Shown here in pieces: positions 1 through 8,715 of a DNA stretch of 39,739 bases. The notes under the pieces are model-generated. The model was not told where the DNA came from and did not search any database. It was given only the letters and a program-made list of their open reading frames with translations. Position 1 is the first letter of the stretch; each line of letters opens with the position of its first letter. Position numbers and translations under genes: made by a program. The DNA lies in contig JBJSXF010000061.1 in NCBI GenBank assembly GCA_046086225.1, positions 1 through 39,739 of the forward strand, given 5' to 3'. The DNA comes from JBJSXF01 sp046086225 (GTDB taxonomy: Bacteria; Actinomycetota; Acidimicrobiia; IMCC26256; PALSA-610).

Positions 1-1
1 G

Positions 2-739
2 AATCCGGCGACCTACACCGGGGTGTTCGACAAGATCCGCACGCTCTTCGCGACGACCCCCGAAGCGAAGGTGCGCGGGTACCAACCCGGGCGGTTCTCC
101 TTCAACGTGAAGGGTGGCCGGTGCGAGGCGTGTCAGGGCGACGGCACCCTCAAGATCGAGATGCACTTCCTCCCCGACGTCTACGTGCCGTGCGAGGTGT
201 GCAAGGGGGCGCGCTACAACCGCGACACGCTCGAGGTCACCTGGCGGGGCCGGAGCATCGCCGAGGTGCTCGACCTGCCCACCGAGGAGGCACTCGGGTT
301 CTTCGAGCACCAGCAGACCATTGCCCGGCAACTCGCCACCCTCGTCGATGTCGGCCTCGGGTATGTGCGACTCGGGCAGTCGGCGCCGACGCTCTCGGGC
401 GGCGAGGCCCAGCGGGTCAAGCTCTCGACCGAGCTCGGCAAGCGTTCGACGGGGCGGACCATCTACATCCTCGACGAGCCGACGACCGGTCTCCACTTCG
501 AGGATGTGCGCCGGCTGCTCGGGGTCTTGCAGCGCCTCGTCGATGTCGGCAACACGGTGCTCGTGATCGAGCACAATCTCGACGTCGTGAAGAGCGCCGA
601 CTGGATCATCGATCTCGGGCCCGAGGGAGGCCGCGGTGGCGGATCGGTCGTGGCCGAGGGGTCGCCCGAGCACATCGCGTCCGTCGCGGCGAGTCACACG
701 GGGCGGTATCTCGCTCCCCTCCTGGGCGGTCCGGTGTGA
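2..739 (+). CDS. uvrA: UvrABC excinuclease subunit A, C-terminal part (5' end outside window)
   Basis: This is the 3' part of the nucleotide-excision-repair damage sensor UvrA, an ABC-type ATPase that loads UvrB on damaged DNA. The frame is open from base 2, so only about the last 245 residues of a roughly 950-residue protein are here. Visible parts are a zinc module with paired CxxC motifs (CEAC, then CEVC about 25 residues later), the ABC signature LSGGEAQRVKL, the Walker B stretch YILDEPTTGLH and the H-loop region VIEHNLDVV. The gene ends in GTGTGA, and the next gene starts inside this sequence, so the two are probably translationally coupled. The missing 5' end is a window edge, not a truncation. 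Confidence 0.97.
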   Translation, partial: NPATYTGVFDKIRTLFATTPEAKVRGYQPGRFSFNVKGGRCEACQGDGTLKIEMHFLPDVYVPCEVCKGARYNRDTLEVTWRGRSIAEVLDLPTEEALGFFEHQQTIARQLATLVDVGLGYVRLGQSAPTLSGGEAQRVKLSTELGKRSTGRTIYILDEPTTGLHFEDVRRLLGVLQRLVDVGNTVLVIEHNLDVVKSADWIIDLGPEGGRGGGSVVAEGSPEHIASVAASHTGRYLAPLLGGPV

Positions 740-1479
740 GCGAACCCGGGGTGCCCGGCCTCGATCCCGAGGCTTGGGAACGCAATGCGAAGTGGTGGCA
801 GGACGGTTTCACCGAGGGTGCGGACGCCGAGTACGAGGAGCAGATCATCCCGTTGGCGGTCGCCGCACTGGCCGGTGCGGCGCGCGTGCTCGACATCGGC
901 GCGGGAGAGGGTCAGATCGCTCGCCGGGTGGCCCGGACGGGTGCCGAGGTGGTCGGCATCGATCCGACCCGGGCCCAGATCACCGAGGCCCGGGACCGGG
1001 GCGGAGCCGTGCGCTACGCCCGGGCCGCAGCGACCGCGCTGCCCTTCGTCGACGGCGCGTTCGACGCCGTCGTGGTGTGCCTCGTGTTCGAGCACATCCT
1101 GGAGCCGGAACTCGCGATCAATGAGATCGCGCGGGTCCTCGAGCCGGGCGGCCGGTTCGTCTTCTTCCTGAACCACCCGCTGCTCCAGACGCCGGGCAGC
1201 GGTTGGGTCATCGACCATGATCTCGACGAGCAGTACTGGCGGGTCGGCCCGTACCTCGGGGTCGACATCGTGATGGAGGAACTCGCGCCCGGGGTCCGCC
1301 TGCCGTTCGTGCACCGTCCGCTCTCGCACTACGTGAACGCGATGGCCGCCGCTGGTTTGCTCATCGAGCACATGGACGAGCCCCGGCCGCCCGAGGGCTT
1401 CCTCGCCCGGGCACCCGAGTACCGTGACGCGGCCGACATTCCCCGCCTGCTCGGACTCCGGGCCCGGAAGGTCGGCTGA
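736..1479 (+). CDS. Class I SAM-dependent methyltransferase
   Basis: This is a 247-residue small-molecule or protein methyltransferase of the UbiE/Methyltransf_11 type; the substrate cannot be read from sequence. Motif I is VLDIGAGEG near residue 53, the acidic ribose-binding residue lies in VVGIDPT, and a later motif is VLEPGGRFVF. The C-terminal half resembles proteins annotated as generic class I methyltransferases. The GTG start at 736 is chosen because it overlaps the uvrA stop by four bases and the similarity to the family begins just after it; the open frame runs further upstream but only as an antiphase shadow of uvrA. It is convergent with nadA, with 11 bases between the stops. Confidence 0.85.
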   Translation: MSEPGVPGLDPEAWERNAKWWQDGFTEGADAEYEEQIIPLAVAALAGAARVLDIGAGEGQIARRVARTGAEVVGIDPTRAQITEARDRGGAVRYARAAATALPFVDGAFDAVVVCLVFEHILEPELAINEIARVLEPGGRFVFFLNHPLLQTPGSGWVIDHDLDEQYWRVGPYLGVDIVMEELAPGVRLPFVHRPLSHYVNAMAAAGLLIEHMDEPRPPEGFLARAPEYRDAADIPRLLGLRARKVG

Positions 1480-1490
1480 GTCGACGCCGA

Positions 1491-2585
1491 TCAGGCGATT
1501 TCGAGCATCCGGTCGAGTGCGACCCGGGCCCAGCGCCGGGTCTCGGGGTCGACAGTGATCCGGTTCACCACTTCCCCGGCCACGAGGCGCTCGAGCACCC
1601 AGGCGAGGTGCGGAGCGTCGATCCGGAACATCGTGGCGCACGGGCAGACGAGCGGGTCGAGGGTGAACACCGTCTTGTCGGGGTGGGCGCGGGCGAGCCG
1701 TTGCACCATGTGGATCTCGGTCCCGACCGCGAGGGTCGAACCGGTGGGCGCGGCGGCCACCCACTCCTGGATGCGCTCGGTGGAGCCGACCCGGTCGGCC
1801 ATGCGCACCACCTCGTGAGCGCATTCGGGGTGCACGATGACCTCGACTCCGGGGTGGTCGCGGCGTGCCGCCTCGACGTGCTCGGGGCGGAAGCGCTGGT
1901 GCACCGAGCAGTGCCCCTTCCAGAGGAGCAGCACCGACCGTTCGACATCGGCCGGAGTGCAGCCGCCGTGGTCGCGGTGCGGGTCCCAGAGCTGCATGGT
2001 CTCCGGCCCGTAGCCCATGGTGATGCCGGTGTTGCGGCCGAGGTGCTGGTCGGGGAAGAAGAGCACGCGATCGCCCCGGGCGAGGGCCCATTCGAGGACG
2101 GCCCGGGCGTTCGACGACGTGCAGACGGCGCCGCCGTGCTCGCCGACAAAGGCCTTCAGTGCCGCCGAGGAATTCATGTAGGTGATGGGGACGACCCGTT
2201 CGGTGTCCACGGTCCGGGCCAGATCGGACCAGGCCTCCTCGACCTGCTCGATGTCCGCCATGTCCGCCATCGAGCAGCCGGCGTTCAGGTCGGGGAGGAT
2301 CACTCGCTGGTGATCGGCCGTGAGCACATCGGCCGACTCGGCCATGAAGTGGACACCGCAGAACACGATGTCGGTCGCGTCGTGATTGTCGGCCGCGAAC
2401 CGGGCGAGTCGGAACGAGTCGCCGACCGCGTCGGCCCAGCGGATCACCTCGTCGCGCTGGTAGTGGTGACCGAGGATGACGAGGCGGTCGCCGAGCGCCG
2501 ACTTGGCCGCGCCGATCCGTTCGACGAGCTCATCGGGGGTCGCGGTCGTGTACTCGTCGGCCAGGGGGGCCTGCAGTCGGAGCAT
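1491..2585 (-). CDS. nadA: Quinolinate synthase NadA
   Basis: NadA condenses iminoaspartate with dihydroxyacetone phosphate to quinolinate, the de novo NAD precursor, using a [4Fe-4S] cluster. The 364-residue protein shows the early motif LGHHYQRDEV, GDSFRLAR, FCGVHFMAESA, and three cysteine-bearing motifs expected to ligate the cluster: NAGCSMADM, HPECAHEVV and DPLVCPCATM. The ATG at 2585 is chosen because an AGGA lies about eight bases upstream and the protein has the family length. An in-frame ATG at 2618 would add 11 residues but has no purine-rich site. The frame stays open antisense through uvrC, which I treat as a GC artefact. nadB and nadC are not adjacent, so the gene stands alone, divergent from uvrC. 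Confidence 0.95.
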   Translation of the reverse strand: MLRLQAPLADEYTTATPDELVERIGAAKSALGDRLVILGHHYQRDEVIRWADAVGDSFRLARFAADNHDATDIVFCGVHFMAESADVLTADHQRVILPDLNAGCSMADMADIEQVEEAWSDLARTVDTERVVPITYMNSSAALKAFVGEHGGAVCTSSNARAVLEWALARGDRVLFFPDQHLGRNTGITMGYGPETMQLWDPHRDHGGCTPADVERSVLLLWKGHCSVHQRFRPEHVEAARRDHPGVEVIVHPECAHEVVRMADRVGSTERIQEWVAAAPTGSTLAVGTEIHMVQRLARAHPDKTVFTLDPLVCPCATMFRIDAPHLAWVLERLVAGEVVNRITVDPETRRWARVALDRMLEIA

Positions 2586-2768
2586 GAGGGATCCTGCCCT
2601 TCGTCGGGCGCCCTTCATCGGCCGGTGGGTGGCAGCCGGGTCGCCAGCACCACGGGGTTGTCGGCCTCGGGGCTTCGATGCAACGGTGCCGGAGACCCGG
2701 CCGACACCATCACCCAGCATAATCCGGCTCGCGGCCGGGCTTCCGCTCCGGCCGGCTCGGCAACCCGC

Positions 2769-2774
2769 GACAAT
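2769..2774 (+). promoter_or_regulatory. Possible -10 element of a leaderless uvrC transcript
   Basis: GACAAT lies exactly six bases before the uvrC ATG. It has the two most conserved -10 bases (A at position 2, T at position 6) and there is no Shine-Dalgarno sequence. It is weaker than the TANNNT examples elsewhere in this window. Confidence 0.35.
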
Positions 2775-2780
2775 GGCGCC

Positions 2781-4703
2781 ATGGTGCCGCGGCCCCCGCC
2801 CGGGTCGGTCCCCGACGCTCCGGGCTCCTACCAGTTCCTCGACGCCGCAGGGCGGGTGATCTACGTCGGGAAGGCGAAGAGCCTCCGGAGCCGGGTCGGT
2901 TCCTACTTCGCGGCGCCGGGAACGTTGGCCGAACGGACACGGCAGATGGTCGATGCGGCGGCGACCGTCGAGTGGATCGTCGCCCGCAACGAGGTCGAGG
3001 CCCTGCTCCTCGAGTTCAATCTCATCAAGGTGCACCGGCCGCGGTTCAACGTCCGGCTGAAGGACGACAAGAGTTTCCCGTTCCTGGCCGTCACGGTCGG
3101 CGACCCCTGGCCTCGGGCGACCTTCATGCGGGGTCGGAAGCGGACGGGAGTCCGGTACTTCGGCCCGTACACCAACGTCTCGGCGATTCGCGAGACCCTC
3201 GACCTGCTCCTGCGCACGTTCCCCGTCCGCACGTGCAGCGACGCCAAGCTCGAACGGCATCGTCGGCTCGGACGCCCGTGCCTGTTCGCCCACATCGAGA
3301 AGTGCGCGGCCCCGTGCGTGGATGCGGTCACGCCCGAGGAGTACTCGGGACTGGTGGGGGACCTGCTCGGCTTCCTCGCCGGTGATCACGACCCGGTGCT
3401 CCGGCGGCTCGAAGCCGAGATGAGTACGGCTTCGGATGCGCTCGAGTTCGAGCGGGCGGCCCGACTGCGGGATCAGCTCGCGAACGTGCGGCGGGCCGTC
3501 GAACGCCAGCAGATGGTGGCCGCCAAGGAGGAGGACTTCGATCTCCTCGGCCTCGCCGAGGATCCGCTCGAGGCGGCGTTCGAGCTCATCGTCGTACGGC
3601 GCGGCCGGGTGGCGGGCCGACGCACGGTGCTCGTCGATCGGGTCGAGGACTTGACGGTTCCCGCCCTCATTGCCCGGGTCGTGGAGCAGCTCTACGCCGG
3701 ACAGGAGGGGGCCGAGATGCCCCGGGAGTTGCTGGTGCCCGTCGAGCCCGATGACGTCGGGGTGCTCGAGGAGGCGCTGACGACGGCGCGCGGGACACGG
3801 GTCCGGATCCGGGTGCCGCAACGGGGCGGGAAGCGCGAGCTCCTCGAGACCGCCAACCTCAATGCCCGGGAGTCGTTCCGGCGGCACCGGCTCCGGCGGG
3901 CCTCCGATCACAACGCCAGGGCCCGGGCGCTCGTCGCGCTGCGCGAAGCGCTCGATCTCCCGGAAGCCCCCCTGCGGATCGAGTGCTACGACATCTCGAA
4001 CCTCCAGGGCACCGAGATCGTCGGATCGATGGTCGTCCTGGAGGACGGGCTCCCGAAGCCCACGGATTACCGGCACTTCCGGGTTCGGCTCGACCATCAG
4101 GACGATTTCGCCGCGATGGAAGACGTGCTCACCCGGCGCTTGCGGCGGCTGGTCGAGGACGAACGCACGGTTCCGTCCGGCGAGGCGGGAGCCGGCTCCG
4201 ATCCTGGGTCGGGCGCCACCGCAACGGCGCGCCGGCGCTTCGCCTACCCGCCGAATCTGCTCCTGATCGACGGCGGGCGGGGTCAGCTCAACGTCGCCGT
4301 CCGCGTGCTCGAACGCCTCGGGGTGACGGGCGTGGCGGTCGCCGGGCTCGCCAAGCGATTCGAGGAGGTGTACCTCCCCGACCGTCCCGAGCCGGTGCGG
4401 ATCCCGCGCGACTCGGAAGCCCTCTACCTCTTGCAGCAGGCGCGCGACGAAGCGCACCGATTCGCCGTGAGCCACCACCGTCGGCTCCGGGGCAAGCGGA
4501 TGACCCGCTCGGTACTCGACGGCATCCCCGGGCTCGGACCGGCGCGGCGGAAGCGCCTCCTCGCCGAGTTCGGGACGGTCCGTCGGCTCCGGGAGCTCAG
4601 CGAGGAGGAGCTCGTCGGGCTGCCGTGGCTCCCCGATGGCGTCGCCCGGTCGACGTTTGCCCAGTTGCACGCGCCGAAGCGCGCGAGGATCGGCGAACGA
4701 TGA
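2781..4703 (+). CDS. uvrC: UvrABC excinuclease subunit C
   Basis: UvrC makes the two incisions around a DNA lesion after UvrA/UvrB recognition. The 640-residue product has the full family layout: an N-terminal GIY-YIG nuclease (about residues 13-90, with GSYQF and VIYVGKAKSL) for the 3' cut, a UVR helix pair that contacts UvrB (about 206-235, LEFERAARLRDQL), an RNase H-like domain for the 5' cut (from about 399, with IECYDISNLQG and LLIDGGRGQ), and C-terminal helix-hairpin-helix repeats (about 575-640, GIPGLGPARR). The ATG at 2781 gives the usual N-terminus. The last codons overlap the rapZ start (ATGA), so uvrC leads the uvrC-rapZ-yvcK run. Confidence 0.97.
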   Translation: MVPRPPPGSVPDAPGSYQFLDAAGRVIYVGKAKSLRSRVGSYFAAPGTLAERTRQMVDAAATVEWIVARNEVEALLLEFNLIKVHRPRFNVRLKDDKSFPFLAVTVGDPWPRATFMRGRKRTGVRYFGPYTNVSAIRETLDLLLRTFPVRTCSDAKLERHRRLGRPCLFAHIEKCAAPCVDAVTPEEYSGLVGDLLGFLAGDHDPVLRRLEAEMSTASDALEFERAARLRDQLANVRRAVERQQMVAAKEEDFDLLGLAEDPLEAAFELIVVRRGRVAGRRTVLVDRVEDLTVPALIARVVEQLYAGQEGAEMPRELLVPVEPDDVGVLEEALTTARGTRVRIRVPQRGGKRELLETANLNARESFRRHRLRRASDHNARARALVALREALDLPEAPLRIECYDISNLQGTEIVGSMVVLEDGLPKPTDYRHFRVRLDHQDDFAAMEDVLTRRLRRLVEDERTVPSGEAGAGSDPGSGATATARRRFAYPPNLLLIDGGRGQLNVAVRVLERLGVTGVAVAGLAKRFEEVYLPDRPEPVRIPRDSEALYLLQQARDEAHRFAVSHHRRLRGKRMTRSVLDGIPGLGPARRKRLLAEFGTVRRLRELSEEELVGLPWLPDGVARSTFAQLHAPKRARIGER

Positions 4704-5569
4704 GCCCCGATCTCGCACGCCTGGCCGTCACCATCGTCACCGGGATGTCGGGGGCGGGGCGATCCGAGGCGGCGAACGCGCTCGAGGACCTCGGCTTCTT
4801 CGTGATCGACAACCTGCCGCCGCGGCTGATCGCCGAGGTGGCCGCGCTCGCCGGGGGGAACGACCAACCCCCGCCGTACGCGCTCGTCGTCGATGTCCGC
4901 TCGGGCGACTTCCTCGCAGACCTCGAATCGGCGACCGACCGACTCCGGGGTGAGGGCGCCTCGGTGCGCACGCTCTTCCTCGACGCGGCCGACGAGGTGC
5001 TCGTGCGCCGGTACGAGGCGAGTCGTCGGCGCCATCCGCTCTCGACCAGCGTCCGGGTTGCCGACGGCATCGCGCGCGAGCGGGAGCTGCTCGCTCCGCT
5101 CCGGGGCGAGGCCGACCTCCTCGTCGACACCACCAACCTGAATGTCCACCAGCTGCGGTCCCGGCTCCACGAGCTCTTCGCCGGTGCGACCGAGGCTCCC
5201 GGATTGCGGGTGAACGTCGTGTCCTTCGGGTACAAGCACGGCCTGCCGCTCGACGTCGACATCGTCCTCGATTGCCGCTTCCTCCCCAATCCCCACTGGA
5301 TCGACGAGCTGCGGCCGCTCACCGGGCTCGATCCGGCGGTGCGAGACTTCGTATTGGTCGCGGCGGACGGGTTCGTCGAGCGGATTGGAGCGGTCTTCGA
5401 GCACACGCTTCCCGGGTACGCGGACGAAGGGAAGGCCTACCTCTCGATCGGGGTCGGCTGCACCGGTGGGCGACACCGCAGCGTCGCCGTCGCCGAGCGG
5501 CTGGCCGCGACGCTCCGCGATCTCGGCGCCGACCCTGTCGTGCATCACCGGGACATCGGGCGTGACTGA
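4700..5569 (+). CDS. rapZ: RNase adapter / nucleotide-binding protein RapZ (YvcJ)
   Basis: The product is a 289-residue P-loop protein of the RapZ/YvcJ family. In E. coli RapZ guides RNase E to the GlmZ small RNA and senses glucosamine-6-phosphate; the actinobacterial role is less clear. Walker A is TGMSGAGRS at residues 14-22 and the Walker B-like region is LVVDVRSG. The C-terminal ligand-binding domain carries SFGYKHG (about 174-180), LDCRFLPNPHW and GCTGGRHRS (about 253-261), all strongly conserved in the family. The start is the ATG overlapping the uvrC stop. Its own stop overlaps the yvcK start, consistent with a co-transcribed uvrC-rapZ-yvcK unit typical of Gram-positive bacteria. Confidence 0.95.
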   Translation: MSPDLARLAVTIVTGMSGAGRSEAANALEDLGFFVIDNLPPRLIAEVAALAGGNDQPPPYALVVDVRSGDFLADLESATDRLRGEGASVRTLFLDAADEVLVRRYEASRRRHPLSTSVRVADGIARERELLAPLRGEADLLVDTTNLNVHQLRSRLHELFAGATEAPGLRVNVVSFGYKHGLPLDVDIVLDCRFLPNPHWIDELRPLTGLDPAVRDFVLVAADGFVERIGAVFEHTLPGYADEGKAYLSIGVGCTGGRHRSVAVAERLAATLRDLGADPVVHHRDIGRD

Positions 5570-6452
5570 GGCGGGCCCACGCGTCGTCGCGCTCGGCGGC
5601 GGGCACGGACTGGCCGTCACGCTCCGGGCGGTCCGGCGTTACGCATCGGATATCACGGCGATCGTCAGCGTGGCCGACGACGGGGGCAGCTCCGGTCGCC
5701 TCCGCCGTGCGCTCGATGTCCCGGCTCCGGGCGATCTCCGGCGGTGCCTCGTCGCGCTCGCCGAGGGCGCCTACCCGTGGCCCGATGCCTTCGAGCACCG
5801 GTTCGAAGCCGGGGAGCTCGCCGGACACGCGCTCGGCAACCTGATCCTCGTCGGGCTGGCCGAGACGCTCGGCGGGTTGGAACCGGCCCTGGCCGCGGCC
5901 GGTCGGCTCCTGGGTGCCGTCGGCACGGTGCTCCCGGCGACCGAGCGACCGGTCGCCCTGGTCGCCGAGACGGGGGGTGAGGCGATCGAAGGCCAGGTGG
6001 CAGTGGCCCGGGCCGGCTCGCTGCGCACCCTCGACGCAGTGCGGCTCGAACCGTCCGGGGTCGCTCCGCCGGTTCGGGTGCCCGAGGCGATCGGCGCGGC
6101 CGATCAGGTGGTGATCGCTCCCGGCTCGCTCTTCACGAGCGTGCTGGCGGTGCTCGCCGTCCCCGAGATCGCCCGGGCTGTCCGCGATGCTCCCGGCTGT
6201 GTCGTCCAGATCGCGAACCTCGCCGCCGAGGCCGAGACGACGGGTCTCACCGCAGCAGACCACGTGCGCCGGGTCGCGGCGAGCACCGGTCGGATCGATG
6301 CCGTGCTCTGGGACCCGGGTGCCGGCCTCGGACCCGACGAAGACGCGGCCGCCGAGACGGGGGCGCGATCGGTCGTCGCGTCGGTTGCCGCCCCGGATGG
6401 GCGTGCGCATGATCCGGAGCGGTTGGCGCAGGCACTGGCATCTCTGATGTAG
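5562..6452 (+). CDS. yvcK: YvcK family gluconeogenesis/cell-wall regulator
   Basis: This is a 296-residue protein of the YvcK/CofD-like (UPF0052) family, which binds UDP-sugars and is needed for growth on gluconeogenic carbon sources and for peptidoglycan synthesis in Bacillus and mycobacteria (CuvA). Visible motifs are the N-terminal nucleotide loop LGGGHGL at 11-17, SVADDGGSSGRLR at about 36-48, and APGSLFTSV at about 185. The GTG start at 5562 overlaps the rapZ stop by eight bases. In many actinobacteria the next gene is whiA; here only 43 non-coding bases separate yvcK from gap. Confidence 0.94.
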   Translation: MTEAGPRVVALGGGHGLAVTLRAVRRYASDITAIVSVADDGGSSGRLRRALDVPAPGDLRRCLVALAEGAYPWPDAFEHRFEAGELAGHALGNLILVGLAETLGGLEPALAAAGRLLGAVGTVLPATERPVALVAETGGEAIEGQVAVARAGSLRTLDAVRLEPSGVAPPVRVPEAIGAADQVVIAPGSLFTSVLAVLAVPEIARAVRDAPGCVVQIANLAAEAETTGLTAADHVRRVAASTGRIDAVLWDPGAGLGPDEDAAAETGARSVVASVAAPDGRAHDPERLAQALASLM

Positions 6453-6495
6453 TCCGCCGGGCATCACCACGTCCGGAGCAGGGGAGAGGGGACAG

Positions 6496-7527
6496 ATGGC
6501 GGTTCGAGTCGGCATCAACGGGTTCGGGCGGATCGGTCGATCCTTCACCCGGGCGATCCTCGCCCGGGGCGCGGAGGCGGGCGTCGAGCTCGTCGCGGTC
6601 AACGATCCCTTCGGCGACGAGCAGACGATGGCGTTCCTGCTCAAGCACGACTCCGTCGGCGGGGTCATCCCCAACGAGGTCACCGCCGGCACCGGCGGGT
6701 TCGGCATCGACGGCCGGGAAGTCCGCAAGCTCGAGCACCGGGACCCGGCGGAAATCCCCTGGGGTGAGCACGGGGTCGACGTGGTCATCGAGTCGACCGG
6801 CCTCTTCACCTCTCGAGAGAAGGCGGCCGCCCACCTCACGGGTGGGGCGAAGCGCGTCATCATCTCGGCTCCGGCCAACGATGCCGACGTCACCGTGTGC
6901 ATGGGAGTGAACGACGAGGCGTTCGACCCGGCGGCCCACACGGTCATCTCGAACGCGTCGTGCACGACGAACTGCCTGGCGCCGCTCGCCAAGGTGCTGG
7001 ACGACGCCTTCGGGGTCGAGCAGGGGTTCATCACCACCGTGCACGCCTACACGAGCGACCAGCAGCTGCAGGACCAGGCCACCGCGACCCGATCGGGCAA
7101 GCCCGACCTCCGGCGGATGCGGGCGGCTGCGCTCTCGATCATCCCGAGTTCGACCGGGGCGGCCAAGGCGATCGGTCTCGTCCTCCCGGGTCTCAAGGGC
7201 AAGCTCGACGGCCTGGCCATGCGCGTGCCGACGCCGACGGGGTCGATCACCGACCTCGTCGCGGTCGTGAAGGGCTCGCCCGACATCGATGCCGTGAACG
7301 CCGCGTTCCGTGAGGCGGCCGACCGGGCCTCGTACCGGGGGGTGCTGCGCTACGCCGACGACACCCTCGTCTCGGCCGACATCGTCGGCAACCCGGCGTC
7401 CTGCATCTTCTCGGCGCCCGACACGATGGTGAACGGCACGATGGTGAAGGTGCTCGGCTGGTACGACAACGAGTGGGGCTACTCGAACCGACTGGTCGAC
7501 CTCGTCGGCTTCGTCGGGAACCGGTAA
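6496..7527 (+). CDS. gap: Type I glyceraldehyde-3-phosphate dehydrogenase
   Basis: GAPDH oxidises glyceraldehyde-3-phosphate to 1,3-bisphosphoglycerate with NAD. The 343-residue protein has the Rossmann motif GINGFGRIGR at 7-16, VAVNDPF around 33-39, and the active-site motif SNASCTTNC with catalytic Cys156. A purine-rich GGGGAGAGGGGA ends four bases before the ATG, a strong ribosome binding site consistent with abundant expression. It is followed by pgk three bases later, forming the glycolytic run gap-pgk-tpiA. Only one gap gene is visible, and from sequence alone I would call it glycolytic and NAD-linked. Confidence 0.97.
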   Translation: MAVRVGINGFGRIGRSFTRAILARGAEAGVELVAVNDPFGDEQTMAFLLKHDSVGGVIPNEVTAGTGGFGIDGREVRKLEHRDPAEIPWGEHGVDVVIESTGLFTSREKAAAHLTGGAKRVIISAPANDADVTVCMGVNDEAFDPAAHTVISNASCTTNCLAPLAKVLDDAFGVEQGFITTVHAYTSDQQLQDQATATRSGKPDLRRMRAAALSIIPSSTGAAKAIGLVLPGLKGKLDGLAMRVPTPTGSITDLVAVVKGSPDIDAVNAAFREAADRASYRGVLRYADDTLVSADIVGNPASCIFSAPDTMVNGTMVKVLGWYDNEWGYSNRLVDLVGFVGNR

Positions 7528-7530
7528 GGC

Positions 7531-8715
7531 GTGGTCGCACCGGTCCCGCAGCTCGAGGATCTCCCGATCGAGCGGGGCACCCGTGTCCTGCTGCGAGCCG
7601 ACTTCAACGTCCCGTTGCGGGACGGGATCATCACCGACGACCTGAGGATCTCGGCTGCCCTCCCGACGATCCGCTGGCTCCTCGACCGGGGTGCCTCGGT
7701 CGTCATCTGCTCGCACCTCGGCCGTCCGAAGGGGAGCCCCGCACCGGAGTTCTCGCTGGCGCCGATCGCTGCCCACCTCGGCTCGCTCCTGGGCCAGTCG
7801 GTCGAGTGCTCGCCCGAGGTCGTCGGATTCGAATCGCTCGGTCGGGCCCAGTCATTGCCACCGGACGGGGTGATGCTCGTCGAGAATCTCCGGTTCGAGC
7901 CGGGCGAGGAAGGGTGCGACCCGGCCTTCGCAGCGAACCTCTCGGCGCTCGGTGACGTCTACGTCGACGATGCGTTCGGGGCGGCCCACCGGGCCCACGC
8001 CTCGATCGTCGGTCCGCCCCGCCTCCTGCCCTCGGCGGCCGGGCGGCTGCTTGCACGCGAGGTGGAGGTGCTCGGGCGCCTCCTCGATGCTCCGGCCCGC
8101 CCGTTCGTCGCGGTGCTCGGCGGGGCCAAGGTGAGCGACAAGCTGGGAGTGATCGATGCGCTGCTCGAGCGCTGCGACACGATCTGCATCGGTGGCGCGA
8201 TGGCGTTCACCTTCCTGGCCGCTCGCGGTGGCGACATCGGCGCCTCGCTCGTCGAGCCCGACCGGATCGACCGGTGCCGCGAACTCCTCGCCTCGGGCCG
8301 GATCGAGATCCCGACCGATGTCGTGGCGGCCGAGGCGATCGCGGCCGACGCCCGGACCCGTCACGTCGGCGCCGGCGCCGTACCCGCGGGTCTCATGGGC
8401 CTCGACGTGGGGCCCGAGACAGCCGGCCACTACGCCGAGATCATCGAGTCGGCGGCGACCGTGCTCTGGAACGGCCCGATGGGAGTCTTCGAGCTCGAGC
8501 CGTTCGCGGCGGGCACCCGCACCGTCGGCCAGGCGGTCGCCGACTGCCGAGGTTTCACGGTCGTCGGTGGTGGCGACAGTGCCGCTGCCGTGCGCAGCAT
8601 GGGGCTCGCCGACCGGATCGACCACGTTTCGACGGGCGGGGGAGCGACGCTCGAGCTCATCGAGCTCGGCGACCTGCCCGGGCTCGAGGCCCTGAGGGAA
8701 GGAACGGTGCGATGA
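7531..8715 (+). CDS. pgk: Phosphoglycerate kinase
   Basis: Pgk transfers the acyl phosphate of 1,3-bisphosphoglycerate to ADP. The 394-residue length is normal. Motifs include LRADFNVPL near residue 20, ICSHLGRPKG, LVENLRFEPGEE, VDDAFGAAHRAHAS, LGGAKVSDKLGVI and the C-terminal nucleotide-binding segment GGGDSAAAV followed by VSTGGGATLELI. The start is GTG, three bases after the gap stop. The stop overlaps the tpiA ATG (ATGA), so pgk and tpiA are translationally coupled. Confidence 0.97.
   Translation: MVAPVPQLEDLPIERGTRVLLRADFNVPLRDGIITDDLRISAALPTIRWLLDRGASVVICSHLGRPKGSPAPEFSLAPIAAHLGSLLGQSVECSPEVVGFESLGRAQSLPPDGVMLVENLRFEPGEEGCDPAFAANLSALGDVYVDDAFGAAHRAHASIVGPPRLLPSAAGRLLAREVEVLGRLLDAPARPFVAVLGGAKVSDKLGVIDALLERCDTICIGGAMAFTFLAARGGDIGASLVEPDRIDRCRELLASGRIEIPTDVVAAEAIAADARTRHVGAGAVPAGLMGLDVGPETAGHYAEIIESAATVLWNGPMGVFELEPFAAGTRTVGQAVADCRGFTVVGGGDSAAAVRSMGLADRIDHVSTGGGATLELIELGDLPGLEALREGTVR

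Noticed and set aside
2619..4718. Extension of the nadA frame antisense through uvrC (over 700 extra residues)
   Set aside because: The family N-terminus and a ribosome site lie at 2585; the extra part is an antisense shadow of uvrC caused by high GC at third positions.
5319..7037. Long minus-strand open frame of 572 codons opposite rapZ, yvcK and gap
   Set aside because: It is antiphase to well-recognised genes, has no family-like sequence and no start site support.
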